A stretch of DNA of 57,164 nucleotides from a virus, in the IMG/VR virus record IMGVR_UViG_3300004369_000017, positions 1 to 57,164 of that record; one strand, 5' to 3'. Under the pieces are notes generated by a model. The model did not search any database and had not been told where the DNA came from. It saw nothing but the letters and a program-made list of their open reading frames with translations. Of this stretch, positions 28,001 to 36,700 are shown in pieces; positions within the stretch are counted from its first letter, which is position 1; each line of letters starts with the position of its first letter. The translations under genes were made by a program, and so were the position numbers.

Positions 28001-28945
28001 ATCAAGTTCTACTGTGGGAGTTTTCTTATTTACACCAAGATAGTTATTAGCTTTATCCCACACAAAGTATGGATCATGATCCATAACGCCACTGTCCGCC
28101 CAGAATCCTACGCCACTTTCCATACCAGAAGCTGTGTAAGCATCTGGCTCTTGGGTTAAGTACATATGAGAGAGGGAAGGGAGATCATCATCTGTGATAG
28201 CTCGAAACGACGGATAGTCGGGGGCACACGCACCAGAAGGATTGCATCCAGAAGGTGGACCAGAGAAGAATAGTCCAGCGTTTTGCTCTTGGAATTTAAT
28301 AATCTGATTAGACACACCACTTAACTCAAGCACAGCATCTGTACCAGTGGTTGCATCTAGGGCGTTTTCAGTGTACGCTGTAAGTTGGACGGCATTCGAA
28401 AAGGTTACACCAGAAGAACCAACGATCAGACCAGATACGCGAATGCTAGACTCGGTTGCTTCTCCACCAATATCAATTGTGTAAGTAGGAGCCGCATTGT
28501 TAATACCGAGGCGAGTGTTGTCTTTGTCCCAAACAACATTTGAGTCGTAATTCAGAAGTTGATTACTGCCCCAAAATGCTAAACCGCTAGCGTCTGGCTC
28601 ATCAAAACCATCAAGCCCACCCGCTGTCATCACTGCGTATTTACCGGGATATGTTACATATACTTCCTTAACTCCATTTGGGAAGTTTACGATATTATCA
28701 CTGTTAGAACTCTTGTGTGGGAATCTAGTCAGTGCATCGGTAGACCCATCCAGAATATACTGACCAGAGCCTACTTCGTAGTTAATTCCGTCAGTCACCG
28801 CATAGAATACAGCGTCGTTATATGTGTACGAATCAGCAAACGAACTAAAACCTGTAGCAGCTCCATCCAACTGAAGGTTTCCACTTCCAGTGGTGCGGCT
28901 AAGCTCTTTTACTCTGTCAGCCAGTACGATAATGTGTTCAGACAT
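25085..28945 (-). CDS. Large tail fiber with YadA-head-like repeats (1286 aa)
   Basis: The N-terminal 550 residues show phage-fiber features: repeated 'D-x-N-T/Y-L-G-I/V-N' segments (WDKDNTRLGINNAAPTYTID) and several copies of ILANSASGVAISG-like heptad-phase linkers (from about 497) suited to a trimeric coiled stalk. From about residue 705 to 1180 it switches to short repeats with the rhythm V-F-I-G-x-x-A-G, as in the left-handed beta-roll heads of trimeric adhesins such as YadA. One 17-residue unit is exactly duplicated at the DNA level (26337-26438). The C-terminal ~100 residues look like a foldon/tip. It should form a trimer that contacts the host or decorates the tail. Confidence 0.8.
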   Translation of the reverse strand: MSEHIIVLADRVKELSRTTGSGNLQLDGAATGFSSFADSYTYNDAVFYAVTDGINYEVGSGQYILDGSTDALTRFPHKSSNSDNIVNFPNGVKEVYVTYPGKYAVMTAGGLDGFDEPDASGLAFWGSNQLLNYDSNVVWDKDNTRLGINNAAPTYTIDIGGEATESSIRVSGLIVGSSGVTFSNAVQLTAYTENALDATTGTDAVLELSGVSNQIIKFQEQNAGLFFSGPPSGCNPSGACAPDYPSFRAITDDDLPSLSHMYLTQEPDAYTASGMESGVGFWADSGVMDHDPYFVWDKANNYLGVNKKTPTVELDVNGDATISGQIITGGDVIVGGTLNVKGNFTYVDSTTVTIADHQIELASVSGNATLDDSQIDDAGIVIKSTDSDKKFTWRDATDAWTSTQAIDVPSVIFDDSSVISGAYHAGSGLEIHNGIEINIADVFKVAGNDAITTNILQADTLAISGISGVSVSVSTNGAVKTMLINPSVLIGNLEVSGNDNSAAILANSASGVAISGYLQGEFNALENETDINTLDIIYHDNAILANSASGVAISGWAAYTIDASGEVLDTLIDAVSGYAKAYTDGVSFDAGNGWILSDMLDNTETITNNTVTISGVSGINTFYDAADDNMIISAESIQSDITLINTNILANSASGVAISGWAGTVTTDLQSQITDVSGWAAAGGTSLSAGTGLMVNGSSYHTSGIGYFSNIRSYGISDPVSLGSSANTDGVNGVFIGRLSGNGTTGDMSETVAIGYNAAQAASETNGGVFVGPAAGLQASGNDGCVGIGDQALGFADECYRTVGIGHFAGKESVYSTGTVFVGMQAGQGCYKVNSSLGLGQYSLYQSSDVSSSLGLGQYSLYQSSDVSSSISIGYGSMYSSSGVDYDIGLGYDVLRGSVNSIRNIAMGYQSMYQVSGVVDTIGIGSQAGYQVNNLDYNLFIGFNAGYRASGDGYSNFIGYKSGYTSKTDLSNLIGHEAGSNMGYYSTTYPHALSGVVALGSRAAAKGRSLNNDNRAVNSNLVNAIFIGEEAGYNTNNVDGSIIFGKRAGSYDWNNSFTNDKEYTINKSVVIGYYAAFKDDNNWNSVHRVITNSFITGHQAAYDILGNISDSIIIGSDAGAVSSGAYNIFLGKNVGSGIGGSNNIILGSGKQTGLVNNIINLNDTIVAYSTDHRYTRIGDSKDLSDTATLSIKPAQTDQNVLNLLHGQSAPTVDMMVAQTGASPFSTGRNAVINKNGFLRIPSFANVSAATAAVSATTNEGVLLFAGDSILVSDGSVWFSGAMIEIP
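26337..26438. repeat. Perfect 51-bp tandem duplication inside fiber gene
   Basis: The 51-bp unit at 26337-26387 is repeated without any change at 26388-26438 and adds one 17-residue turn (SLGLGQYSLYQSSDVSS) to the repeat array of the fiber. Neighbouring units are diverged, so this copy is recent. Confidence 0.92.
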
Positions 28946-28961
28946 GTATATGATCTCTCAA

Positions 28962-29879
28962 TTAGATGATTGTTACAGAGTCTGTAGTTACGCCGGGACC
29001 ATCTGAATAAACTACCAACTCATTGATCTCAGCATCTACATATTCACCAGCGTCGTTTCTAACAACGAAGGTAATGGTTTTATTTGGGTCCACACCGGAT
29101 CTTGATACGAGACCAACGGTGTTAACATCAAAGTCTTCCATGTTTCCAGAAGACGATGTTGCGTTACTGCTTCCTATAGCGATGTAGTGATCCCCAAGAA
29201 CACCAGAAGCAAACTTAATGCGGAATTTTCCAACATCTAAATCTTCGATTTCCGTCACATTATAGGCAGATCGAACACTGGGTGGGACTCCGCTTCCACC
29301 AGCATTGAAATTAATAAAGGCTTTTGCTACCCCTCTAGCGGAATTATTAACGGAACTATCTGCATACTGGAATTCTCCAGAGACAGTAATGTCCTGCCCA
29401 CCTTCTACGTTAGGAGTAAATTTCAGACCATTGTCTGTGCCAGAAGCTCCAACCCAATTACCTCCCAACTGAAGATTGCCAGTCATAGGGCGAGCACCGC
29501 TGATTGGTACGTATTGAGAGTGAGGGTCTCCATCGTCAAGATTTCCGAGTTCTCGGTGGTCGATATTTTCAACACCCAACCAAGGTTCTACCTGTCGTGA
29601 GCCGCTGTTGTTTGGAGCATTAGGGAAAAGTAGTCCAGACTCAGCGATGAATGTACCGCCATAAGGTGATCCACCGGGGTCTTGTACTTCTGCTCTAACG
29701 TCGTATGTGAAAGGTGTGTCAGTATCTGTATTTCCACTTGCTACTACAGTATTAATTGAAGCTACTACATCCTCAATATTGTGACGTACATCTTCCGCTG
29801 AAATATTACCCGCGTTATTGTCCGCAAGGTCTACTCCAATACTTGTAAGCAAATCAGCTTTTGTTTTAATTGTTGCCAT
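28962..29879 (-). CDS. Tail fiber/appendage protein (305 aa)
   Basis: This 305-aa protein carries the motif D-x-D-P-H-S-Q-Y-V-P followed by R-P-M-T-G-N-L-Q-L-G-G (about residues 116-138), a hallmark of phage fiber modules where a His-containing turn precedes an M-x-G-x-L segment. The N-terminus is helical, the C-terminus beta-rich. It begins at an ATG sharing a base with the preceding stop and lies 16 nt before the large 1286-aa fiber. It may be the adaptor that attaches that fiber. The adaptor role is inference. Confidence 0.6.
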   Translation of the reverse strand: MATIKTKADLLTSIGVDLADNNAGNISAEDVRHNIEDVVASINTVVASGNTDTDTPFTYDVRAEVQDPGGSPYGGTFIAESGLLFPNAPNNSGSRQVEPWLGVENIDHRELGNLDDGDPHSQYVPISGARPMTGNLQLGGNWVGASGTDNGLKFTPNVEGGQDITVSGEFQYADSSVNNSARGVAKAFINFNAGGSGVPPSVRSAYNVTEIEDLDVGKFRIKFASGVLGDHYIAIGSSNATSSSGNMEDFDVNTVGLVSRSGVDPNKTITFVVRNDAGEYVDAEINELVVYSDGPGVTTDSVTII

Positions 29880-30385
29880 TAGTTAAACATCCCATTTCTG
29901 TGTACTACTGGTCTGTAATACTCATTCTCAGTAGCAATAGGTCCAGTGATAACCTGTCCAGCTATACTGTTTCCAGCACGATAGTCTAGCACAAGTTGTT
30001 CGTATTTGTCACACAAGTCTTTATAGTAAACCGTAAGAGTTTTAGAAACACCTCTCAGGTCGATAGCTGAAGGTCCGTCTTTGATAGAAATAGCATTTCC
30101 AGACTCGCTTCTAATCTCGCTACCTATTATCATACACGCTGTACGTAAACCAACTAGAGTAATAAAAGCGTCATCTCTAGGAGAAGTTTCAGTAGGATCG
30201 GGAGATAGAGTACCCCCCTCGATGCTTATAGTGTATATGTTGTCGAATGGGACGGTTGTTGCTGTCATTTGCGCGGCTGCAAGGATACAAGTCTCTATCC
30301 TGCTAGATGAATAGGTATAGTTATCAGAGTCTAAATCGTTAACGATAACTCTCACCATTGTTGTGATCTCACCCTGCCAAGACAT
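29879..30385 (-). CDS. Head-tail adaptor-like protein (168 aa)
   Basis: The first 100 residues have the shape of head-tail adaptor (gp6-like) proteins: MSWQGEITTMVRVIVNDLD, an R-x-E-x-x-I-L-x-A-A helix, a beta hairpin, and a long hydrophobic helix (FITLVGLRTACMIIGSE). Upstream GGAGG overlaps the end of the preceding gene. The C-terminal part ends in a proline/aromatic tail. Adaptors of this kind form the ring below the portal; the assignment rests on pattern and length, not on a search. Confidence 0.5.
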   Translation of the reverse strand: MSWQGEITTMVRVIVNDLDSDNYTYSSSRIETCILAAAQMTATTVPFDNIYTISIEGGTLSPDPTETSPRDDAFITLVGLRTACMIIGSEIRSESGNAISIKDGPSAIDLRGVSKTLTVYYKDLCDKYEQLVLDYRAGNSIAGQVITGPIATENEYYRPVVHRNGMFN

Positions 30386-30386
30386 A

Positions 30387-30704
30387 TTAACCTCCCAAGT
30401 TTCTATCTACAGGAAATGTATAAACATCAGTAGCAAAGGAAGTTGATGCAGATAGCACTTTTGCTTGAAGCTTATGAACACCAACTTGTGTAATATCACC
30501 AGAAACAGTATCGTAGTACATGACTCCAGATAGAGCACTTCCATCATCTAGAGTGCTTGCCAAGTTGTACAGAAGTTCGCCACTAGGATTCTTTATGATA
30601 ATCTGTAAACCAGAAGCGGTAGTGAGATCAATACCCACACCGCTCTCCCTTACAGTTACAAGGAGTCTAGTTCCGACATCCCCTTGATGAATTTTACTGG
30701 CCAT
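30387..30704 (-). CDS. Ig-like/BppU N-terminal-like structural protein (105 aa)
   Basis: This 105-aa protein reads as a single beta-sandwich: GDVGTRLLVTVRESG, then DLTTASGLQIIIKNPSGELL, then a D-G-S-A turn and a final strand ending T-D-V-Y-T-F-P-V. The order is typical of the small domain found at the N-terminus of baseplate upper proteins and of stand-alone phage Ig-like proteins. A ribosome binding site (AAGGTAA) lies upstream. It probably decorates head, neck or baseplate. The 92-bp gap upstream of it holds no gene that I can see. Confidence 0.55.
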   Translation of the reverse strand: MASKIHQGDVGTRLLVTVRESGVGIDLTTASGLQIIIKNPSGELLYNLASTLDDGSALSGVMYYDTVSGDITQVGVHKLQAKVLSASTSFATDVYTFPVDRNLGG

Positions 30705-30796
30705 TCTATTACCTTGTTAAAGCTATACTCAGCACAGTCACTATTTCAAGATCTATTTCATAAACATTCATAGCTTCTCCACTACTAGTTAATACA

Positions 30797-32602
30797 CTAT
30801 TTTCCAACAAACTTCTTGTATAAGACCAAAGCCTCTTCATCGAACACAGGCTTAAAATCATTCACCTTTTCAAAAGGCTTAAACCCTAAATAGTCCCACT
30901 TTTCTTGAAATTCCTGTTCACTTTTTAGGTCTAAAATTACACTGGTATGCCAATCAGCTCTAGCCCATCTGTAGATGTAAGAAGGGTTAGTACCTTCATA
31001 ACGAGTATACTCGCCAGCAGAACGTAGACATTTTTCCCTCATAACCTTGTCTCCGTTAATGTTTAGAACGGACTCGTAACCATTAACATCTTTCCACAGT
31101 TCTATTGAGTAAGCCCAAGTAGCATGAAATCTGCCACTACAATTCTCCTTTACAACATCGCCCATTGTCTGTCCGTAATTACTATAGGCAAAACTAGGAG
31201 CAAAAAACTGTTTCTCACCAGATTTTCTGGACTTAGCGATTGAACTGATATGCCACGGAAGATATATGTCATCATCTTCCCACACACAGATAATATCCGT
31301 TTCTGGATTTCTTAATTCTGCAATAGCGTTAAATTTACCCCACAGGTTACCAACTCTGTCTGTAGTGCTTACAAGTTTCCAGTTTTCACCAGTGCAAGAG
31401 TTCACCTGACCAGCGTCGTCAAGTATGATCAGCTCACACCTATCTTTAGGATAATCTTGTTCCTCAAAGCATTTAACAGCCGCAGCCATGTGCTTGGGTC
31501 TTTTATAAGTAGGGCAAATACAAGTGATGAATGAGGGTTTGCTTTTAACCGAGACTTTGGTTTCCTTGGTTTTATAGATATCTTTAGCTTCAACTACTAG
31601 TTTATCCCACTCTTCCATAGAGAAATGATGTTCATCTACGAAGTGTCTGCGGATTTCGTCTAGTGGTTTTTCCAACTCGGTGAATTCAAGAATGTAGTTA
31701 CGTACTTTATTATGCATGGTCAGTGGGTATTTAACGCCATCCGGCCTGTGGAATCTATGCATCCATTTTAAGAACGGAAGACATATAGCATGTCGACCAT
31801 TTTTTCTATATTTTTCATGTATATACCCCTCTTCACCGCCAAAGCCAACAGCGTGTTTATTAAAACCAAGCCACTGATCTTTTTTAACAAAGAACAGTCC
31901 TAATCCTTGAGAGAAGATTTCAAAAGGTTTTTTAGTATCATGAGATGTAACGTAAGATTGTTTATGTAGAACCGACTCATGTCCATAGTAAGAAATATCT
32001 CTTATTGAAGATTTACATTTTGGGCACTCGTAGTAAATATCTTGAGAAGCAGTATCTCTCATCTCGCATGTGTTATTAGTGTTTTTTTCTACAGAGAATT
32101 TGAAGTCTCCACACTTGCAATCCCAAGAAGTTCTCCATTGTCCCCACATTTGTGAAGACCATTCGTCGTTAAAATGTGTGCTTTCACCAGCGAAGTTATC
32201 ATATACTAGAGGTCCACTATACAGATTTTTAGCGTCAGGGTTTTCTTTTATGAATGTAATTAGTTTGTCTAATGTTTCCACAACGGGACAGAGTAAAACG
32301 TGACAATCCATTACTAACACATATTTACCATTAGCGTTTTCCACCACCGCGTTTCTAGAGGCAGACGTGCCTTGTGTGTCTCTGTGGTGAGTTATTCTCA
32401 CGTCCTTCATATCTCGTGAGAAATTCTGTAGACTGGTTCTATGAAGATTGTCTTTATCAGGACTATTGTCCACGATCAAAAACTCAATCTCGTTCATTAA
32501 ATCTTGTCTATTATTATAAACAAGCTCTTTTCTTATATCTTGAATTGTAAAATAGGCTCCGTCAAAATCATTACAGTGAGCCATTCCTATTGTTAATAAC
32601 AT
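30797..32602 (-). CDS. Double-domain GT2-type glycosyltransferase (601 aa)
   Basis: Two GT-A domains are fused. Domain 1 (about 1-300) opens like a GT2 enzyme (LIVDNSPD at 42-49), has D-C-H at 99-101 where metal-binding D-x-D/D-x-H normally sits, and FGGEEGY at 254-260, an arrangement resembling the D-x-H and G-G-E-x motifs of polypeptide GalNAc-transferases and related protein glycosyltransferases. A CxCG...CPKC zinc-ribbon-like insert lies at 162-198. Domain 2 (about 355-560) starts CICPTYKRP and has EDDD at 442-445. The enzyme likely moves sugars from nucleotide donors in the host cytoplasm. It starts 26 nt after the poly-threonine protein gene, its most likely protein substrate; this pairing is inference. 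Confidence 0.8.
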   Translation of the reverse strand: MLLTIGMAHCNDFDGAYFTIQDIRKELVYNNRQDLMNEIEFLIVDNSPDKDNLHRTSLQNFSRDMKDVRITHHRDTQGTSASRNAVVENANGKYVLVMDCHVLLCPVVETLDKLITFIKENPDAKNLYSGPLVYDNFAGESTHFNDEWSSQMWGQWRTSWDCKCGDFKFSVEKNTNNTCEMRDTASQDIYYECPKCKSSIRDISYYGHESVLHKQSYVTSHDTKKPFEIFSQGLGLFFVKKDQWLGFNKHAVGFGGEEGYIHEKYRKNGRHAICLPFLKWMHRFHRPDGVKYPLTMHNKVRNYILEFTELEKPLDEIRRHFVDEHHFSMEEWDKLVVEAKDIYKTKETKVSVKSKPSFITCICPTYKRPKHMAAAVKCFEEQDYPKDRCELIILDDAGQVNSCTGENWKLVSTTDRVGNLWGKFNAIAELRNPETDIICVWEDDDIYLPWHISSIAKSRKSGEKQFFAPSFAYSNYGQTMGDVVKENCSGRFHATWAYSIELWKDVNGYESVLNINGDKVMREKCLRSAGEYTRYEGTNPSYIYRWARADWHTSVILDLKSEQEFQEKWDYLGFKPFEKVNDFKPVFDEEALVLYKKFVGK

Positions 32603-32628
32603 ATGTTTCCTTTTCCTAAAACGATAAA

Positions 32629-33765
32629 TTATGGTGGGAAATCACTATTAGAAGACCCGGCTGGTCTACATGGGTTTGAATTATAATTACTATTTCCACT
32701 CCACGTTCCGTCACATATGTATCCATACGTATCGTTTTGATCATAGCAGCCACCATTGTTAGTTCTACCCGGACCTAAACATTTTTCACATTGTAGATTA
32801 GTATATCCTAGAGATAAACAGCGATCATACGGAGACTGTGTGGTGGTTGTAGTGGTTGGGTCTAGTGTTGTCGTTGTTGTAGAAGTAGTAGTTGTGGGTG
32901 GAACTGTACCTGTTGTGGGTGGAACTGTACCTGTTGTTGGTATAGAAGTAGTAGTCGTTGTTGTGGCCGTGGTTGGCCCGGCAGTAGTCGTTGTTGTTGG
33001 CCCGGCAGTAGTTGTAGTCGTGGTTGTTGGCCCGGCAGTAGTCGTGGTTGTGGTGGTTGGCTCGGCAGTAGTCGTTGTAGTAGATGAAGTTCCAGTTGTA
33101 GGTGGTTGCGTCGTAGTCGTAGTCGTTGTTGTTGTGGTAGTTGTAGTCGTTGTTGTGGTAGTTGTGGTTGTAGTAGTAGTATGTCCATGTAAACATTCTA
33201 TCCAATAGTTTTCCTCAAAATTACTATGTTGGCCAGTCGCCTCATTAGAAAATCCATATTCTTGTACAAAGTCAGTACACTCTATGTCAAAATTAGCGTC
33301 ATCGCAGTCGCATCCAGTCATAGAAAATAGAGCACAGCCATATAGATTTTTAAAAGTCTGCCAAGTAGCAAACCCACAATTTGGAGCTTCTCCGAAAGTG
33401 CTTACAAATAAATCTTCGCATACTTCATATGAACATGATTGCCCAACATGAAATTCGCCACCTAGCTCCTCACAGTACTCAAATATCATAAAATCGATAC
33501 AAGCTCTCTCTCCATTCCAAGATAAACAACAAGAGCCTCCCGGTTGTGAAGTAGTGGTAGTAGTTGCACATACACGCCAGTCAATAGTCTGACAAGTTTC
33601 ACCAGAATGCCAAGTCCCGCCAGAGTTTAAACAATCCTGCTGATTTAACTCAAAACAGCTCTGGCTCACACAGCAAGCCGCCGTAGGAGGTGGAGTTGTG
33701 GTAGTTGTTGTCGTTGTGGACGTGGTTGTACATACACAAGAGCAGTTGTCTGGTGGGCGACCCAT
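32629..33765 (-). CDS. Threonine-rich mucin-like, cysteine-rich virion protein (378 aa)
   Basis: Residues 1-190 contain short Thr runs separating Cys modules; two are clearly related (ACC..QSC..L..QDC...GGTWHSGETC and SCCLS...C...YCEELGGEFHVGQSC). Residues about 195-315 are almost pure Thr broken by AGP, AEP and TGTVPP linkers, and the last 60 residues form another Cys-rich unit. All four Thr codons are interleaved in the run, so the poly-Thr is maintained as protein and is not a simple slippage tract. No signal peptide is seen. It lies between a large fiber and a glycosyltransferase, with strong AGGAG upstream. I infer a rod-like, O-glycosylated appendage. GGTW-type Cys modules are, from memory, frequent in planctomycete proteins, a weak host hint. 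Confidence 0.8.
   Translation of the reverse strand: MGRPPDNCSCVCTTTSTTTTTTTTPPPTAACCVSQSCFELNQQDCLNSGGTWHSGETCQTIDWRVCATTTTTSQPGGSCCLSWNGERACIDFMIFEYCEELGGEFHVGQSCSYEVCEDLFVSTFGEAPNCGFATWQTFKNLYGCALFSMTGCDCDDANFDIECTDFVQEYGFSNEATGQHSNFEENYWIECLHGHTTTTTTTTTTTTTTTTTTTTTTTTQPPTTGTSSTTTTTAEPTTTTTTTAGPTTTTTTTAGPTTTTTAGPTTATTTTTTSIPTTGTVPPTTGTVPPTTTTSTTTTTLDPTTTTTTQSPYDRCLSLGYTNLQCEKCLGPGRTNNGGCYDQNDTYGYICDGTWSGNSNYNSNPCRPAGSSNSDFPP
32829..33181. repeat. Low-complexity Thr-codon tract (mucin-like region)
   Basis: On the minus strand this stretch is a continuous run of ACN codons with a few Ala-Gly-Pro, Ala-Glu-Pro and Thr-Gly-Thr-Val-Pro-Pro interruptions, several of them tandem copies. The complement reads as GTN and produces a spurious poly-valine frame. 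Length change by recombination is likely here. Confidence 0.88.
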
Positions 33766-33774
33766 CGTAGCTCC

Positions 33775-36700
33775 TTATGAACAGCCAATCCAAGTTGGTC
33801 TATAAGTGCCGTTAATCAACGTGGCGTTGTAATAAGCACCGTTTGGAACAGAAAGAGTGTGATCTCTATTCACTAGATATACAGTTGCTATATCGCCCCA
33901 ATCACTATTCTTAACCGTAGCAATACCAGAAGTCATACCGCCTTCTGAAGGAGCTGCAATAGCCGCTGAATACCCCTCGATAAATATAGGCAATCCTTTA
34001 GCATAGTAGCCCTCGCAGGTAACTTCGGCAACTTTTACATCATCGCAGTACCAAGTTTGAACTGGAACGATTCCAGAATGCCCTTCTATTGTACTGTCTT
34101 TACGAACAGAAAGAGGGGCATCTGGCGTAAGAACTGCATCTCCGATAGATAATCTACGTAATCCAGCATCTCCAGCAAGAACATTGTTTATATTGATCTT
34201 ATTAGCAGCTCCGGGGCTGTTATACAGCAGTCTTTGATTGTCAAGTAATCCAGCGACTATTTCAATATTATTCTCACCAGTCTCTGTGACACCGTCACCT
34301 CGTAATGCGTGCTCACCAATACCAATAGAATTGTTATAGCTAGAGTCTAGACCAGCACTTGATCCAATGAATATAGAGTCGGAAGCTGCCGCTGCGTTTT
34401 TACCAGCATTGCTACCAATAAACGTTGCGTTCTCCAGATTGTCAGCGTTGTAACCAGCTCTATATCCAATGAATGTAGAAGAGGTGTCAGTAGCTAAGCC
34501 TACGTTTGGAGTAGTTGCGTTTTTACCAGCCTCAGATCCAATCATTACTGAATGTTTCCATCCAGTAGCTGAAGCTCCAGTATCACATCCGATAAATACA
34601 GATGAGTCATTTTGACCCACTAACACGTTAGCACTGGTAAATACGTGATTACAATTGTCAGATACGGATGCGTACCCACTGGCCACTAGGCTTGATAACG
34701 TATTGATACTAACTCTACCAACAGGAGAATTCGCACCACTTGCAGTACCCAAAGCGAGGTAGCTATTAGCTGTATCAATACTGCCAACTATTTCAGTGGA
34801 ATCAATAAGATCACTAAAATCGAGATGCATGTAAGACGTACCGTCTACATCTTCTCTTCTAATGCCAGTACCGGCAGCAAAAGTTGCTCCGAGAGTAGAA
34901 CCAAGAGTAGTGCCGTCAGAAAATAAAATGTCTCCAACTAACCGCAGATCGCCTCTTAGTTCGGCATAGGGTCTAGCGACATCAGGTTCTTCCCAAGTGA
35001 CACCAGTATTCATAGGAATAGCGTCATATGAGAAGGACATTAATGTTCCAGCATAGCCACTCGCGTTAGCAAAATCAATACTGAATCCAGCATTGATGTT
35101 GCCACCAAATTCAGTAGTTCCAATGCCAGATTCGTCATCTCTTATTTGTAGAGTAGAAAACCTCTTATTATCTGTCTTGCCAATAAATTTATCGGTAGAC
35201 TGGTAAGTACGAAGGGATGTGGTCTGGTAGGAATGCTTAACGTCAAACTTGTCTGTATTAACCCAAAGTTTTCTGCTGTCAGCGTTAGGGCCAAGAACAC
35301 CTTCCATTAGAGGGATTTGCCCATTGCCAATCAAGAAGCTATAATCAGATACGTTTCCAGACTCTTTAAGGCAGTTGCCGATGATAATAGAGTCAGAGAT
35401 TGATGAAGTGCCGCTTTTTAAAGTCCTAGCACCAATCAATACGTTTCTACTACCATGAGCGACGTTCTTAGCTGTCTCGTTACCAAGGATGGTGTTTTTG
35501 GTTACAGTAGTGCCGGACACTTCCATATTCTCGCCAGCATAACTACCAACGAAAACGTTTTCAGTTGAAGCGGATATATTCTGACCAGCATAGTACCCCA
35601 AAGCGGTATTGTCATCTCCAATCCCCAAGTCTTTAAGAGCTGAGTGGCCTAATGAAGTATTTCGTCCAGCCGATCCTGAAACAGGTCTCGTGGCAGGAGA
35701 GTCAATACCACCATGAGTGTTGCCATTAGCGTCGACATACAATAGAGAATCATCGCTGTTCTGATTAACAGGAATGCGGAATTCGTTACCAGTGCCGTCT
35801 CTAAAATACAGAGCTTCAGTCTGCATATAGCCAGTATGTGGTTTCACATAAATCTTACCATACTCATTGGTTGAAGATGCAGAATCTGTTTGAGACTTAA
35901 GCGATATTGTTCCGCTTAAACTGCCTTGGTAGTTTACAGTAAGTGGAGCGTTAGCGTCGAATCTTCGTACATAGTTATGATGTGTTACACCGATGCCTAT
36001 GAAACCGTTATCGTTTACAGAAATAGCCCCCTGAGCCGCTCCATTTGAACCTGAAGACCTCAGCACAGAAACGTCAAACATCTCAGTAGATGGGCTGTAA
36101 GTCAGCTCCGCTCCAGAAGCTCTCATATTCCCATTACCGAGAATCTGAACTTTTGAAGGTGTTAAGGATCGACTGGAAAATCTAACTTCAGAGTTGCTAG
36201 CAGCTTGAACATTGAAGATAGTGGCTGGAATATGCGTGAAAGATCCACTTGGTATGTTAGTAATACCCACCAACCCACTATCGTATTTACGCATAACAAC
36301 AAGAGCGTCAGTGTTGTTAGAACTATTAGTGTCGTGAGACTTTAAAACGAATCTATCGAGAGACTGAGTACCGCTTGTCTGGTTGGTGTCTACATAATTG
36401 TTAGAAAAACCAATAAGATATCCAGATCCGTTAGTATCAACAAGCATTCTGTTTGCAACTACACTGCCGCGAGTTCGGCTATACGAGCCTACTCCAACGT
36501 CGCCGCTATTGACTACGTTAAAGGAATCATTATACTGAGATAATGCAAAATTCTCTGGGGCAGAGTAAGTATGTTGTTCACCACCCCTAATAAACACACC
36601 ATAGCAACCGCTCTGGCTAACCATAGAAAGATTTTTGGTCGCCAATACTCTATCGGTTTGAATGTGTCGCCCAGAATCAACTTCAATACTAATGTTAGAA

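Noticed and set aside
32756-33208. A 150-aa plus-strand frame dominated by valine
   Set aside because: It is the complement of the poly-Thr codon tract (ACN reads as GTN) and has no promoter or binding site.
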